Assembly: GCA_032207245.1 (NCBI GenBank) | Contig: CM063503.1 | Coordinates: 54,677,517-54,741,516 of the forward strand | DNA: 64,000 bases | Reading direction: 5' to 3' | Source: Pardosa pseudoannulata | Lineage: Eukaryota > Arthropoda > Arachnida > Araneae > Lycosidae | In this document: piece by piece, positions 24,191 through 34,839 of the stretch | How the letters are laid out: each line of letters begins with the position of its first letter | Numbering within the stretch: position 1 is the stretch's first letter | Notes under the pieces: model-generated | Seen by the model: the letters and a program-made list of their open reading frames with translations, nothing else | Databases searched by the model: none | Told to the model about the DNA's origin: nothing | Position numbers and translations under genes: made by a program

Positions 24191-26015
24191 AACTTCTTAG
24201 ATTTTCAGTAGCTATCTGATAGGTCTATTAAACCCCAATACCAAGCATTTCTGCAATTTTCTCTGTTTTTAGGAAGAGATACTTTTAATTTATTTCCCTT
24301 AATATATGATTGTTTAAAATCAATATAATCATTCTTAGAAATAGATTATTTTTGAGACTGTAAACAGTTTATATACCTAGGTTCGGAAATTAATACACAA
24401 AATAATATATCTGTTGAAATTTAGCAGAATTTGTTGCTAATGGTTTTTTTGGATTAAAGAAATATTTAAAGTCTAAGTACATTAAAAGATTGAGTAAAAT
24501 AATATTGTATAAATGCCTAATAAGACCTGTTTTGACTTACTCAGCTGAAACTTGGGTATTGACAGAAAGAGACAAGGAAACCCTAGCAGTTTTTGAGAGA
24601 AAATTATTGAAAAGTATTTTTGGGAGAATTAGTGTAAATGGTATATGGAGAAGAAGAACAAATATTGAATTATACAGAACATATAAAAACCCAGATATAA
24701 TTAATTTTATTAGCTTACAAAGATTAAAATGGGTCGGACACCTAGTTCGACTTAATGACAATAGATCCACAAAAAAATACGGCCAAACCAATAGGAAACC
24801 GAATGAGATTACGACCAAAACTTAGATGGTTAGACTGCATTGAGAAAGACATAAGATCCTTGAAAATTTCAAATTGGAAATCCAGGGCCAAAGATAGGAC
24901 TGCCTGGTATGGAATTCTAGAGAAGGCTAAGGAACATCCTGGGCTGTCATTCCACTGAGGAAGGAAGGAAGAGACCCGATGTACATGCATAGGCATTTTT
25001 AATTAGTGTTTCTGGTTGAAGGAAAGATGCTGTGCAAAATACATCATATTTTTCAGTAGCTATCTGATAGGTCTTCTAAACCACAATACCAAGTATTTCT
25101 GCAATTTTCTCTGAATATTTTTTTAGAAAGAGATACTTTTAATTTATTTGGTCTCTAGAAACCCAATGTACACGCATAAGCTTTTGCATTTTTAATTAGT
25201 GTTTGTGGTCGGAGGAGAGATGCTGTGAAAAATACAAAAAAATTTTCAGTAGCTATCTGATAGGTCTTCTAAACAACAATACCAAGCATTTCTGACAATT
25301 TATCTGAATATTTTTCTCGTATATACTTTTAATTTATTTGTGATTTAGAAACCCAATGTACAGGAATACACTTTTGCGTTTTTAATTAGCTTTTGGCTTC
25401 GGAGAAGAGATGCTGGGAAAAATACATCATGATTTTCAGTCGCTATCTGATAGGTCTTCTAAACTACAATACCAAGTATTTCTAAAACTTTCTTTGAATA
25501 TTTTTCTCAGAAAGAGATACTTTTAATTTACTTGGTCTCTAGAGACCCAATGTACACGCATAGGCATTTTTAATTAGTGTTTCTGGTCGAAGGAAAGATG
25601 CTGCGCAAAATACATCATATTTTTCAGTAGCTATCTGATAGGTCTTCTAAACCACAATACCAAGCATTTCTGCAATTTTCTCTGAATATTTTTTTTAGAA
25701 AGAGATACTTTTAATTTATTTGGTATCTAGAAACCCAATGTACACGCATAAACTTTTGCATTTTTAATTAGTGTTTGTGGTCGGAGGAGAGATGCTGTGA
25801 AAAATACAAAAAAAATTTCAGTCGCTATTTGATAGGTCTTCTAAACTACAATACAAGCATTTCTTAAACTTTCTCTGAATATTTTTCTCAGAAAGAGATA
25901 CTTTTAATTTATTCGGTCTCTAGAGACCCAATGTACACGCATAAACTTTTGTATTTTTAATTAGTGTTTCCGGTCGGAGGGGATATGCTGTGAAAAATAC
26001 ATCATTATTTGATTA
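24190..26015. repeat. Tandem array, about 190-bp unit, six copies, split by a LINE
   Basis: TTTCAGT-GCTATCTGATAGGTCT recurs near 24204, 25051, 25244, 25436, 25627 and 25818. Each unit continues with CAATACCAAGCATTTCT, AGAGATACTTTTAATTTATT, CCCAATGTACACGCATA and GAGATGCTG-GAAAAATAC. The first unit is broken after TTTTAATTTATT (about 24295) and resumes as GACCCGATGTACATGCATA at about 24972, with the retroelement fragment between the halves. Confidence 0.85.
24355..24958 (+). pseudogene. Non-LTR retrotransposon (LINE) reverse transcriptase, C-terminal remnant
   Basis: A 5'-truncated LINE ORF2 fragment. In order it shows a degraded YLGSEIN segment (about 24375), the end of the reverse-transcriptase domain LIRPVLTYSAETWVLT (24520-24565), RLKWVGHLVRLNDN, and after a frameshift RPKLRWLDCIEKD, NWKSRAKDRTAWYGI and AKEHPGL ending in TGA at 24958. 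The frameshift lies close to the A7 run at 24771-24777. A stop at 24422 and at least one earlier frameshift also disable it. Right after the stop is a short GGAAGGAAGGAAG tail, and then the tandem unit resumes. The upstream catalytic FADD region is absent. Confidence 0.88.
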
Positions 26016-26765
26016 AAATGATGCAATATAAAGATGTGATTTAAGTTTTTAACTTAATAGCATATCACTATGTGTTATATGTTCCTGCTTTCGGAATGCT
26101 AATAAAAAAGATCTTCAGTTAAAAATACTCTTAAAATTAATATTTTTTATATTCCGAAATTCATTTTAAACTTTAAATAAAGTATTTTTGACAATATAAA
26201 TTTTCTGTTCATCATCAAAAGCAATTTTGCTGGTATTTGGCTGAGAAAAGTTGCACCAGGCCTCGGAGGCCTGTCGTGCGTTATCCTGTAACTGAGGGTA
26301 GTGCATGTCCTCGCAGGTTAAAGAGGACACTGCTAACCGTATATAGTTGAAATAAAATTTGCTGCCCTTAGTTAAATCAGAACTAGTTTAAATGTCAGTA
26401 ATATTAAAATACATCATTTTATTTTTCGAATGAACTATAATCTTCCATTTAAATTTCTTTAATTTTAAATTCTAACAAATAGCTAACAACTAAGTAATCC
26501 TAAGTAACATTAATTTACCATCCGAGGTTTAACATAGTTTACTTAGTATTTTTTATGCCTTTTTCTAAACTTATGACACCAAAAATAATCTTTTCCTAGA
26601 CATTTTAACCATGTGATTAACTCCCGTAACAATAGTTTTTGCGAGATTAACTACGAAATAAACGTTCTTATAAAGACATTTAATTAGTTTTACTTCCCAC
26701 CAGTGTAGAAAAAAAAAACTTGTCTCAAGTTTCTTCCAAAAAATCCTATTGTATGTTAGAAAAAT
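26016..26765. other. Non-coding stretch with one GC-rich palindromic patch
   Basis: Around 26250-26345 a GC-rich patch contains the palindrome CAGGCCTCGGAGGCCTG and the pair GTCCTCGCAGG / AGAGGACAC. It may be a small element or SINE fragment, but no termini were found. The remainder is AT-rich. Confidence 0.4.
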
Positions 26766-26769
26766 AACT

Positions 26770-29640
26770 AAAACTTTAATAATTCTGGGAAAACGTGATG
26801 AGTCACTATGCGTCCTAACGTGTTTTGTCAAAAAGGATATTACAGTTTTACAGGAGATGTCAAGAAGTCGTAAAGAATGTGAATTAGGATTTGAATCCTG
26901 AATGACGAAAGCAGTGTGGTTGAAAATTGCTTGCTGCATGGGAAGTAATACAAGAAATGATGGGTTTGAATAGTTATTTGAATCTTTTCTATCTCATCAA
27001 AACTCTCTAACAGAGTAAGATATTTTTTATCATAACTTCTCAAATGATTTTTGACACAAAATAGTATATCGTACGATTAAAATCAGCTATTATAATTTAT
27101 TATTTGAAATTACTAGTTATATTTATTATTTGAAATAACTAGTTTAATTTATTATTTGAAAAACTAGTTATAATTTATATTTTAATTCAACTGAAACTTT
27201 GAAATCAACTAGTTATAATTTATTATTTGAAATCAACTAGTTATAATTTATTATTTGAAATCAACTAGTTATAATTTATTATTTGAAATCAACTAGTTAT
27301 AATTTATTATTTGAAATGAACTAGTTATAATTTATTATTTAAAATTAATTTTATTTTTCCACGTCTGTGAATAAAATTTTCAGACTTTTTTCAATGGAAT
27401 TTTATGTAACGTAGAAAATATAATAGCCATGTAAAATATTTGAATCACAAAGTTTATGACGATAGTAAGTCTTAAATATTTTTCTTTGCATTTATAAATT
27501 TATGAACTAAATTAATTAATACTATTCCTTAAACATTTTTCATCTAGAGCATGAATTATATATGATTTATTTCACACACAAAAGAAAAATCATAATATAT
27601 TTAAATAAATAGTTTAGACATTAATTTCTGTTTAAATTTAGAATCGTCAACTAATGTTATTAATTATTAAACGACTTTAGACTAAATGTTATATAAAATT
27701 TCAAATCACTAGTTAAAGAATTAGATTAGAATAGGATTATATGACTGAAAAAAAAAGGATGAAAATTACTCACTGCATTTTAAGTAATACAAGAAATAAC
27801 GGGTTTGAGTAATTTATTGAATTTTTATATAAAATATATTTATACTGTATAGAAATCTTTATCTTTTTTCATACGAATTTTGACATAACTCTGTAGTATT
27901 TCATACAGGACAACATTTGATAATAATGTTACAACTAATCTTTATAGCTATTAAAATAATACTTAATTTCATTTACTCCAAAATTAGAAAATATTTTCTC
28001 GAGTATTAAAATAGAGTCTATGGAGTTTTAAAAGTTATAAAAAGTAAAAAGTGGGGAAAATGATTACTCACTGCATTTTAAGTAATACAAGAATAACGGG
28101 TTTGAGTAATTATTTGTATATTTATATTAAAATATAGCATTTATACTGTATAGAATATCTTTATACATTTTCATACGAATTTTGACATAACTCTGCTAGT
28201 ATATCATACAGGACAACATTTGATAAGGAATAATGTTACAACTTAGTCTTTATAGCTAATTAACTTAATACTTAATTTCATTTACTCCAAAATTAGAAAA
28301 TCTCTTCTCGAGTTACTTTAAATAAATGGAGTCTATGGAGTGTTTAAAAAGATAAAAAGTAAAATGGTGGGGAAAAAACCTGATTACTCACTGCATTTTA
28401 AGTAATACAAGAAATAACGGGTTTGAGTAATTATTTGTATATTTATATTAAAATATAGCATTTATACTGTATAGAATATCTTTATACATTTTCATACGAA
28501 TTTTGACATAACTCTGCTAGTATATCATACAGGACAACATTTGATAAGGAATAATGTTACAACTTAGTCTTTATAGCTAATTAACTTAATACTTAATTTC
28601 ATTTACTCCAAAATTAGAAAATATCTTCTAGAGTTACTTTAAATAAATGGAGTCTATGGAGTGTTTAAAAAGTGATAAAAAGTAAAATGGTGGGGAAAAA
28701 CCTGATTACTCATTATATTTTAAGTAATACAAGGAATAACGGGTTTGAGTTATTATTTGAATATTTATAGTAAAATATAGCTTTTATACTGTATGGAATA
28801 TCTTTGCTTTATACATTCTCATATGAATTTTGACATAACTCTGGCAGTATATCATACAAGACAACATTTGATAAGGAATAATGTTACAACTTAGTCTTTA
28901 TAGCTAATTAACTTAATACTTAATTTCATTTACTCCAAACTTAAAAAATCTCTTCTCGAGTTACTTTAAATAAAGGTAGTCTATGGAGTGTTAAAGAAGT
29001 GATAAAAACTAAAATGGTGAGGAAAAATCGTGATGAGTATCTTTATGTGTCATAACGTGTATGAATGAAAAAATATTACAATTTTATAAGAGATGTCAAA
29101 GTACTTAATATTTAATTTCATTTAATACTTAATTTCATTTACTCCAAAGCTAAAAAATCTCTTCTCAAGTTACTTTAAATAAATGGAGTCTATGGGAGTG
29201 TTTAAAAAGGGATTAAAAGTAAAATGGTGGGGAAAAACATGATGAGTGGCTGTATGTGTCACAACGTGTAATTAAAAAAGATATTACAATTTTATAAGAG
29301 ATGTCAAAAATGCTTAATACTTAATTTTATTTTATACTTAATTTAATTTACTCGAAACTTAAACAATCTCTTCTCGAGTTACTTTAAATAAATGGAGTCT
29401 ATGCAGTGTTTAAAAAGCGATGAAAAGTAAAATTATGGGGAAAAACCTGATGAGTCTCTTTATGTGTCACAACGTGCATGAATGAAAATGATATTACAAT
29501 TTAATACAATTTAATAATTACATAATGATATTACAATTTTATAAGAGATGTCAAGAGTTTGATTTCAATTTTAAATCTTTACAGATGAAAGAAGTGTAGA
29601 AAGGACTTGCTTGCTGAGATGAATGCAATACGAAACAGGA
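26770..29640. repeat. Tandem array, about 320-bp unit, with diverged flanking copies
   Basis: Units with GATTACTCACTGCATTTTAAGTAATACAAG (near 27766, 28069, 28382 and, variant, 28703) share ACGGGTTTGAGTAATTATTTG, CATACGAATTTTGACATAACTC, ACAGGACAACATTTGATAA and TCTATGGAGTGTTTAAAAAG. The copies from 28066 to 28700 are nearly identical. Right-hand copies (29020-29640) and one left-hand copy (26780-26990) replace part of the unit with GTGATGAGT...CACAACGTG...GATATTACAATTTTATAAGAGATGTCAA. The 28-bp minisatellite at 27090-27345 lies inside the array. Open frames at 26571-26939 and 26840-27043 run through repeat sequence. Confidence 0.8.
27090..27345. repeat. 28-bp minisatellite
   Basis: The unit CAACTAGTTATAATTTATTATTTGAAAT repeats about nine times. 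Starts of AAATCAACTAG at 27202, 27230, 27258 and 27286 give an exact 28-bp period. Left copies are degenerate and the central ones identical. Confidence 0.92.
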
Positions 29641-29714
29641 TGGGTTTAAATACTTATTTACAAACTTTCTAATGCATCTCAGTGATTACAAGCAGAATTT
29701 TTTTCCTTTAAATT

Positions 29715-29939
29715 TTATGAAATGATAATTATGAAATAGGGGGGGGGGGCAACGTCTCTTATGTCCTCGGCCACGAGCTCAAGCCGTCCGCGTCCTCTGG
29801 GTAGTGGTAAATGAGACACAACCTCAGGGGTATGCCTCCTATAGACAAATACGGGTGTCACGAGCCCGGGGTTTACCTGAGTGATCTTTTCTAGTGTCTT
29901 TCCTGGTAGTCTTGAGCTTACCTCTGTAGAATTTGCTCC
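29715..29939 (-). pseudogene. GC-rich open frame of 74 codons, family unknown
   Basis: The minus strand is open from after a TAA at 29940-29942 to a TAA at 29715 without an ATG. The segment 29750-29939 is strikingly protein-like and GC-rich for this region: TEVSSRLPGKTLEKITQVNP, GLVTPVFVYRRHTPEVVSHL, then PLPRGRGRLELVAEDIRDVA. It ends abruptly at an 11-base C run (29739-29749 as G on plus), after which the sequence is AT-rich. It looks like a truncated internal exon or a transposon ORF fragment. There is no GT donor at the break. I do not recognise the family. The hairpin at 29974-30034 lies directly upstream of it. Confidence 0.35.
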
Positions 29940-29973
29940 TTACTGGGATTGACCAAATTAATTTCGAACCATG

Positions 29974-30034
29974 ACGACAGCTATAAAGCTGCAACAGACC
30001 TCGCGTAGGTTTGTTGCAGCTTTATAGCTGTCGT
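29974..30034. repeat. Perfect 23-bp hairpin
   Basis: ACGACAGCTATAAAGCTGCAACA (29974-29996) and its exact reverse complement (30012-30034) surround a 15-base GC-rich loop. Perfect arms in otherwise decayed DNA suggest a recent element end or a structured RNA. Confidence 0.9.
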
Positions 30035-30039
30035 GGTGA

Positions 30040-30840
30040 CTGTTCTTCAGTTTGTTACTGCTGTATGGACAAATCGTCTGGGTCAGCGTGAGAATTTACT
30101 TATTATGAAATGGTATTCAGAACTATACCACTGTTTAAGAGGTCAGCATATGAAACCTATTGTTATTAATGACTTTTTACTCTGTGGAAAATTTACATAC
30201 TAGGAGAGAATTTTTATTTTACATTTTAATATACCTTATACTAGTAGAAAAAATAATCATTATTTAGCATTTTATTAATTATATATGTATGATGCCTATA
30301 TAAAATATTGTTACTGACTAACAATGCAGATTTATTTCTTATTAATCTTAAGTGAATTATAATTTTTATCGCATGAAAAAAGTGATGACAATTTTATTGA
30401 TGAATTTTTATTTTAAAAAAATTCATGTGAAAATAAATATATTTGTTTACTATTCAATAAAATTTTTAAACAAATTTTTAAATCAAGGGATTCAATTGAA
30501 ATAATCGATAATAATTACTTTGTTCTTTAAAGTATTATTTATCTTTAATCAAAAGCCAAATTATTTTATTAAGCTGCGATTTTTTAACAATTTTCAATGG
30601 AAAGGTTTTTACATTTTCCCCATAACGCAAAAAAAAGTAAAATAAAAATTAAAAAAAAGCTGAAGATTAAATTTTAATTTTTAGTACGCCAAATTAAAAA
30701 AAGAACTGTTCTGATAATCCATTATGAAGCAAAATGGATTATTATAAGTCTGCAGTTTTTCTTGCTCTCTGAAATCTCCAAGTGAGAGCTATTATCTCAA
30801 GAGTTTAAAGATCAAGCTTAGAAGGAATATTTTTGACATA
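30040..30840. other. AT-rich non-coding stretch
   Basis: I see no feature apart from A/T homopolymer runs. Confidence 0.5.
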
Positions 30841-30849
30841 AAAAAATAT

Positions 30850-30993
<144 letters not shown>

Positions 30994-31079
30994 TAGGTCG
31001 GGCCGGTCAAAAAGTTTATTGTAACAGTTAAAAATGCCAGAAAAATTATAATAGTCATGTAACAAAAGGGAGATTAAAT

Positions 31080-32790
31080 TCTGTCTGAATAAAAAATAAG
31101 TTATGGAAAGTATTAAGGAATATATATTTGTTAAGTTATTACGTATAAATTCAGAAAGAAGACATAAGAGAAAATACTAATAGAGGAAATAGTTTTATGT
31201 TAGAGAACACGCAATGCAGAAAGAAATAATTTAATATTGTTTTAAATTATTAATTTTTTACATTTTAAACTTTTTTAATTTCATGAATTTATAGAAGAAA
31301 AATATAATGTGTAATCGACATAATATATAAGAAATACAAGTATCTAATGTATTCGTATAACATGAAAGAAATACAAGTAACACAACTGTACGATGTAAAG
31401 ACGCATGATCATGTATAATATAGCCTTTAGTATATTAATTGGGGATTAATATTTTATTTTAATCCTTTTTCATATGAAAATCTAAGTACTTATATTTATT
31501 TCTCACAATTTTGTAATCTTATATTCATAGTAAATAAGCAGTTTTTTGTCCCCCACCACCATTAATTTAAAATTGTTTGTTTGGCAACAGGTTTGATATC
31601 CAAAGAAAATTTCTTGTAAGGTGCTGGAAGTTTTTATAAATTTTTCCTGTTGCACAAATGTCTACTTTTATCCCTAAAATATATATTTGTTAAGTTATTA
31701 GGTATAAATTCAGAAAGAATACATAGGAGGAAATACTAATAGAGGAAATACATTTGTGCTAGAGAACACTAAATTCAGAAAGAAATAATTTAATATTGTT
31801 TTGAAATATTATATTTTTTTTGCATTTTGAACTTTTTTAACAATTTTAATTTCACAAATTTATGGAAAAAATATGATGTGTAATCGACATAATATAAGAA
31901 ATACAAGTACCTAATGCATTCGTCTAACATTTAAGAAATACAAGTAACACAACTATACGATGAAAATACGCATGTTCATCTATGGTATAGCCTTTAGTAT
32001 ATTAATTGGGGATTAAAATTTCTTTTAATTCTTTTTCATATGCAAATCTAAGCAGTTATATTTATTTCTCACACTTTTGTAATCTTATGTTCATAGTAAA
32101 TAAGCAGTTTTTTGTTGCCCCGAAACCATTAATTTAAAATTGTTTGTTTGGCAACAGGTTTGATATCCAAAGAACCTTTCTTGTAAGGTGCTGGAAATTT
32201 TCATAATTTTTTCCTGTTGCACAAATGTCTATTTTAATCCCTAAAATATATATTTGTTAAGTTATTAGGTATAAAATCAGAAAGAATACATAGGAGGAAA
32301 TACTAATAGAGGAAATACATTTGTGTTAGAGAACACTCAATGCAGAAAGAAATAATTTAATATTGTTTTGAAATATATTTTTTTTTGCATTTTGAACTTT
32401 TTTAACAATTTTAATTTCACAAATTTATAGAAAAAATATGATGTGTAATCGACATAATGTATAATAAGTATAAGTAACACAACTGTACGATGTAAAGACG
32501 CATGATCATGTATAATATAGCCTTTAGTATATTAATTGGGGATTAATATTTTATTTTAATCCTTTTTCATATGAAAATCTAAGTACTTATATTTATTTCT
32601 CACAATTTTGTAATCTTATATTCATAGTAAATAAGCAGTTTTTTGTCCCCCACCACCATTAATTTTAAATTGTTTGTTCGGCAAAGGGTTTGATATCCAA
32701 AGAACATTTCGAGTAAGGTGCTGGAAGGTTTCATAATTTATTTCATGTTGAACGAACGTCTACTTTTTACCCCAAATTATGTGTAAGGTG
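31080..32790. repeat. Tandem triplication, about 560-bp unit
   Basis: Copies start at ATATATTTGTTAAGTTATTA near 31119, 31679 and 32247. Shared landmarks are CAGAAAGAA-ACATA, ACTAATAGAGGAAATA, TAGCCTTTAGTATATTAATTGGGGATTAA and GGTTTGATATCCAAAGAA. The first half of copy 3 matches copy 2, while its second half (32475-32675) is nearly identical to copy 1. Confidence 0.88.
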
Positions 32791-32929
32791 ACATATATCC
32801 CGCTAATGTGTGCAATGGGAAATTTACTCATGATTATGTCCTTAGAATAAGAGGAAAAGATACTGTGTTATACACAAAGCTGGTATATCAGAAGTGTAAA
32901 GGTTTAGTTCTCGCCTTTCTCAGATATAG

Positions 32930-33520
32930 AGCCTGATTCAATTCAAACGCATATTTCTCGTATCTTACCTTACGTCCGCAAACTAGAAACGACAAGCAAG
33001 TTTGGAGGTTGGTTTTGAGCGCTACTGTCTACTTTTGCAACACAAAGTCTAATGAGTCCTGAACCTACTTATAAAAGCAAATTCCGAATGGCTACGAACA
33101 TTCATGCCTTGGTGGGATTCGAATCCACGAACTCCGGTAGGTTGGAATCCCACCAAGGTATGGATGATCTTAGGCATTCGGAATTGGCTTTAAGCTATAG
33201 GTCCCGGCTTCATTAACCCCCGTGTTGTAAACATAGACCGTAGCTCTCCAAACCAAACCAAACCAAACCTGAAACTTGCTTATCTCCATTTGCGAACAGA
33301 AGATCAGATACGAGAGGTACGCGTTTAACTTGATAGGTTTGGTTTGTAGTGCTACGGTCTACAGTTTTGCAACACGACGGCTAATGAGACCGGGACATAC
33401 AACTTAAAGCCAATTCCGTACATCTACGAACATTCACGCCAACTGTGGGATTCAAACCCACGAACTCCGGTACCGAAGGTCAGCACTCTAACCATTCTTC
33501 CATCCGTCTGCGCGTTTGAC
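32930..33520. mobile_element. Cluster of tRNA-derived SINE copies, two in inverted orientation
   Basis: Three copies share a body with CGGAATTGGCTTTAAG, GTCCCGG-TCATTA, GTGTTGCAAAAC-GTAGACCGTAGC and a tail of repeated AAACC. Copy 1 (about 33002-33136, minus) and copy 2 (33137-33270, plus) are head to head, with 14-base arms CCTTGGTGGGATTC (33107-33120) and its complement (33145-33158). Copy 3 (33334-33512, minus) keeps a tRNA-like head with A-box-like AATGGTTAGAGTGCTGACC and B-box-like GTGGGTTTGAATCCCAC. The tail-adjacent segment 32940-33010 is itself inverted at 33273-33340. Confidence 0.75.
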
Positions 33521-33559
33521 TTTAATCGGACCCATAGTTTGAATGTTTAGCACACGATA

Positions 33560-33715
33560 TTGATTTAACAAACTTTTGCAAGTTCAAACTATATACGCCA
33601 ATTGCTTAACTATTAATGCTTAAAGTTGATTTTAAAAGTTTGTAAGTATCCACGACAAAGGTAGAATTCGAACATACGGAATTCGGTTGGAAGCACTCTG
33701 TTTATTCGTTTACTG
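33560..33715 (-). mobile_element. Degenerate SINE-like copy
   Basis: On the minus strand, AGAGTGCTTCCAACCGAATTC followed by GTTCGAATTCTACC resembles A- and B-box spacing of the neighbouring SINE family, but the body is poorly preserved. Confidence 0.4.
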
Positions 33716-34200
33716 TTCATGAGGAATAGATAAAGAAATATAATTGTGAACAATTTGTAAATGTTTATAAAGACGAAATTATCAGCCATGGTGACTGTTA
33801 CATAAAAACTTTAAAATATTGTCGATAGAAAATTATTTGTGAGTTATTTTATTGAAATTTGCATTTGAATTTCGACAATTGTTAGTATATTTGATTATTT
33901 TTTTCATATCATACATCCACTTTTTCCGACATATTGTACACGTACTAATAGTGGTACACGCGTGGTTGTGATACGTGAAAAATAATAAATAATGGTACAC
34001 ATAAATTTTAAAAAAGCATTAAATCAAAAAATTGCTTGGAAAGGGTTTTTTTTTCTTTGATTCATAGCATTTATTTAAATGAATAATATTATCAGTAAAT
34101 TTAAATTAACTGGATTTTTTTTTCTAATTTTGTGTTTATAAAAAATTATTTGTTTGTAAAAGAAATATGACAAAATAGTAGATAAATATGAAACTTTGAA

Positions 34201-34203
<3 letters not shown>

Positions 34204-34273
<70 letters not shown>
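34204..34273. repeat. (TA)n microsatellite
   Basis: About 70 bases of uninterrupted TA. Confidence 0.95.
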
Positions 34274-34276
<3 letters not shown>

Positions 34277-34838
34277 ACACTGAGTTTATAATTTCAGGGA
34301 GTTTATAATACTTTATGACATTTAGGGGTGATTTAATATAATTTGTCTCATTATGTGATGTGAATACATGTTCATCCTATAAAATTTATAATGCAAATAA
34401 ATAAACACACTTAAAATAGCAAATTTTAAGAAATACAATCATTTTTACAAAGTGGTACAATTTAGCAATATGCACAACCAAGTGGCACGTAAGTCAAAAA
34501 GTTTGGAAATCGCTGACATCGATCAATCTTACATTGAAATCTCCCATACGTATTCTGAAGTTTAGAAACTATATTTGACAAAACTGATAAGGTATAACTA
34601 TGTGAGAAATATTTAATCTTTATAATTTTAATCATATTCTATACTCAGATATCAAGGCAATAATATTAAATTATACTTTTTAAAGTCACCTTTAAGTGTT
34701 TTTTTTTATTCAATACAGTAGCTATAACAGTGTCTCATGAAAGTATAATTTTAAAGATTATTTTTTTTAAGCGGTTGGTAGTCTTTATCCCCCAAACGCT
34801 GGAATTTTATTGCCTATTTTATTGGGCCACAAAATAAG
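34274..34838. other. AT-rich non-coding stretch
   Basis: Left flank of the 353-bp array. Its last bases (AAGGAAACGAGTTTTG at 34837-34852) preserve the pre-duplication left boundary of that array. Confidence 0.5.
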
Positions 34839-34839
34839 G

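Noticed and set aside
24537..24818. 93-codon minus-strand frame
   Set aside because: Shadow of the plus-strand reverse transcriptase remnant.
27090..27345. CRISPR-like array
   Set aside because: The 28-bp repeats are contiguous without spacers and the DNA is eukaryotic; it is a minisatellite.
33430..33512. tRNA gene on the minus strand
   Set aside because: A- and B-box-like sequences are present, but the cloverleaf stems do not pair and the sequence continues into a shared SINE body.
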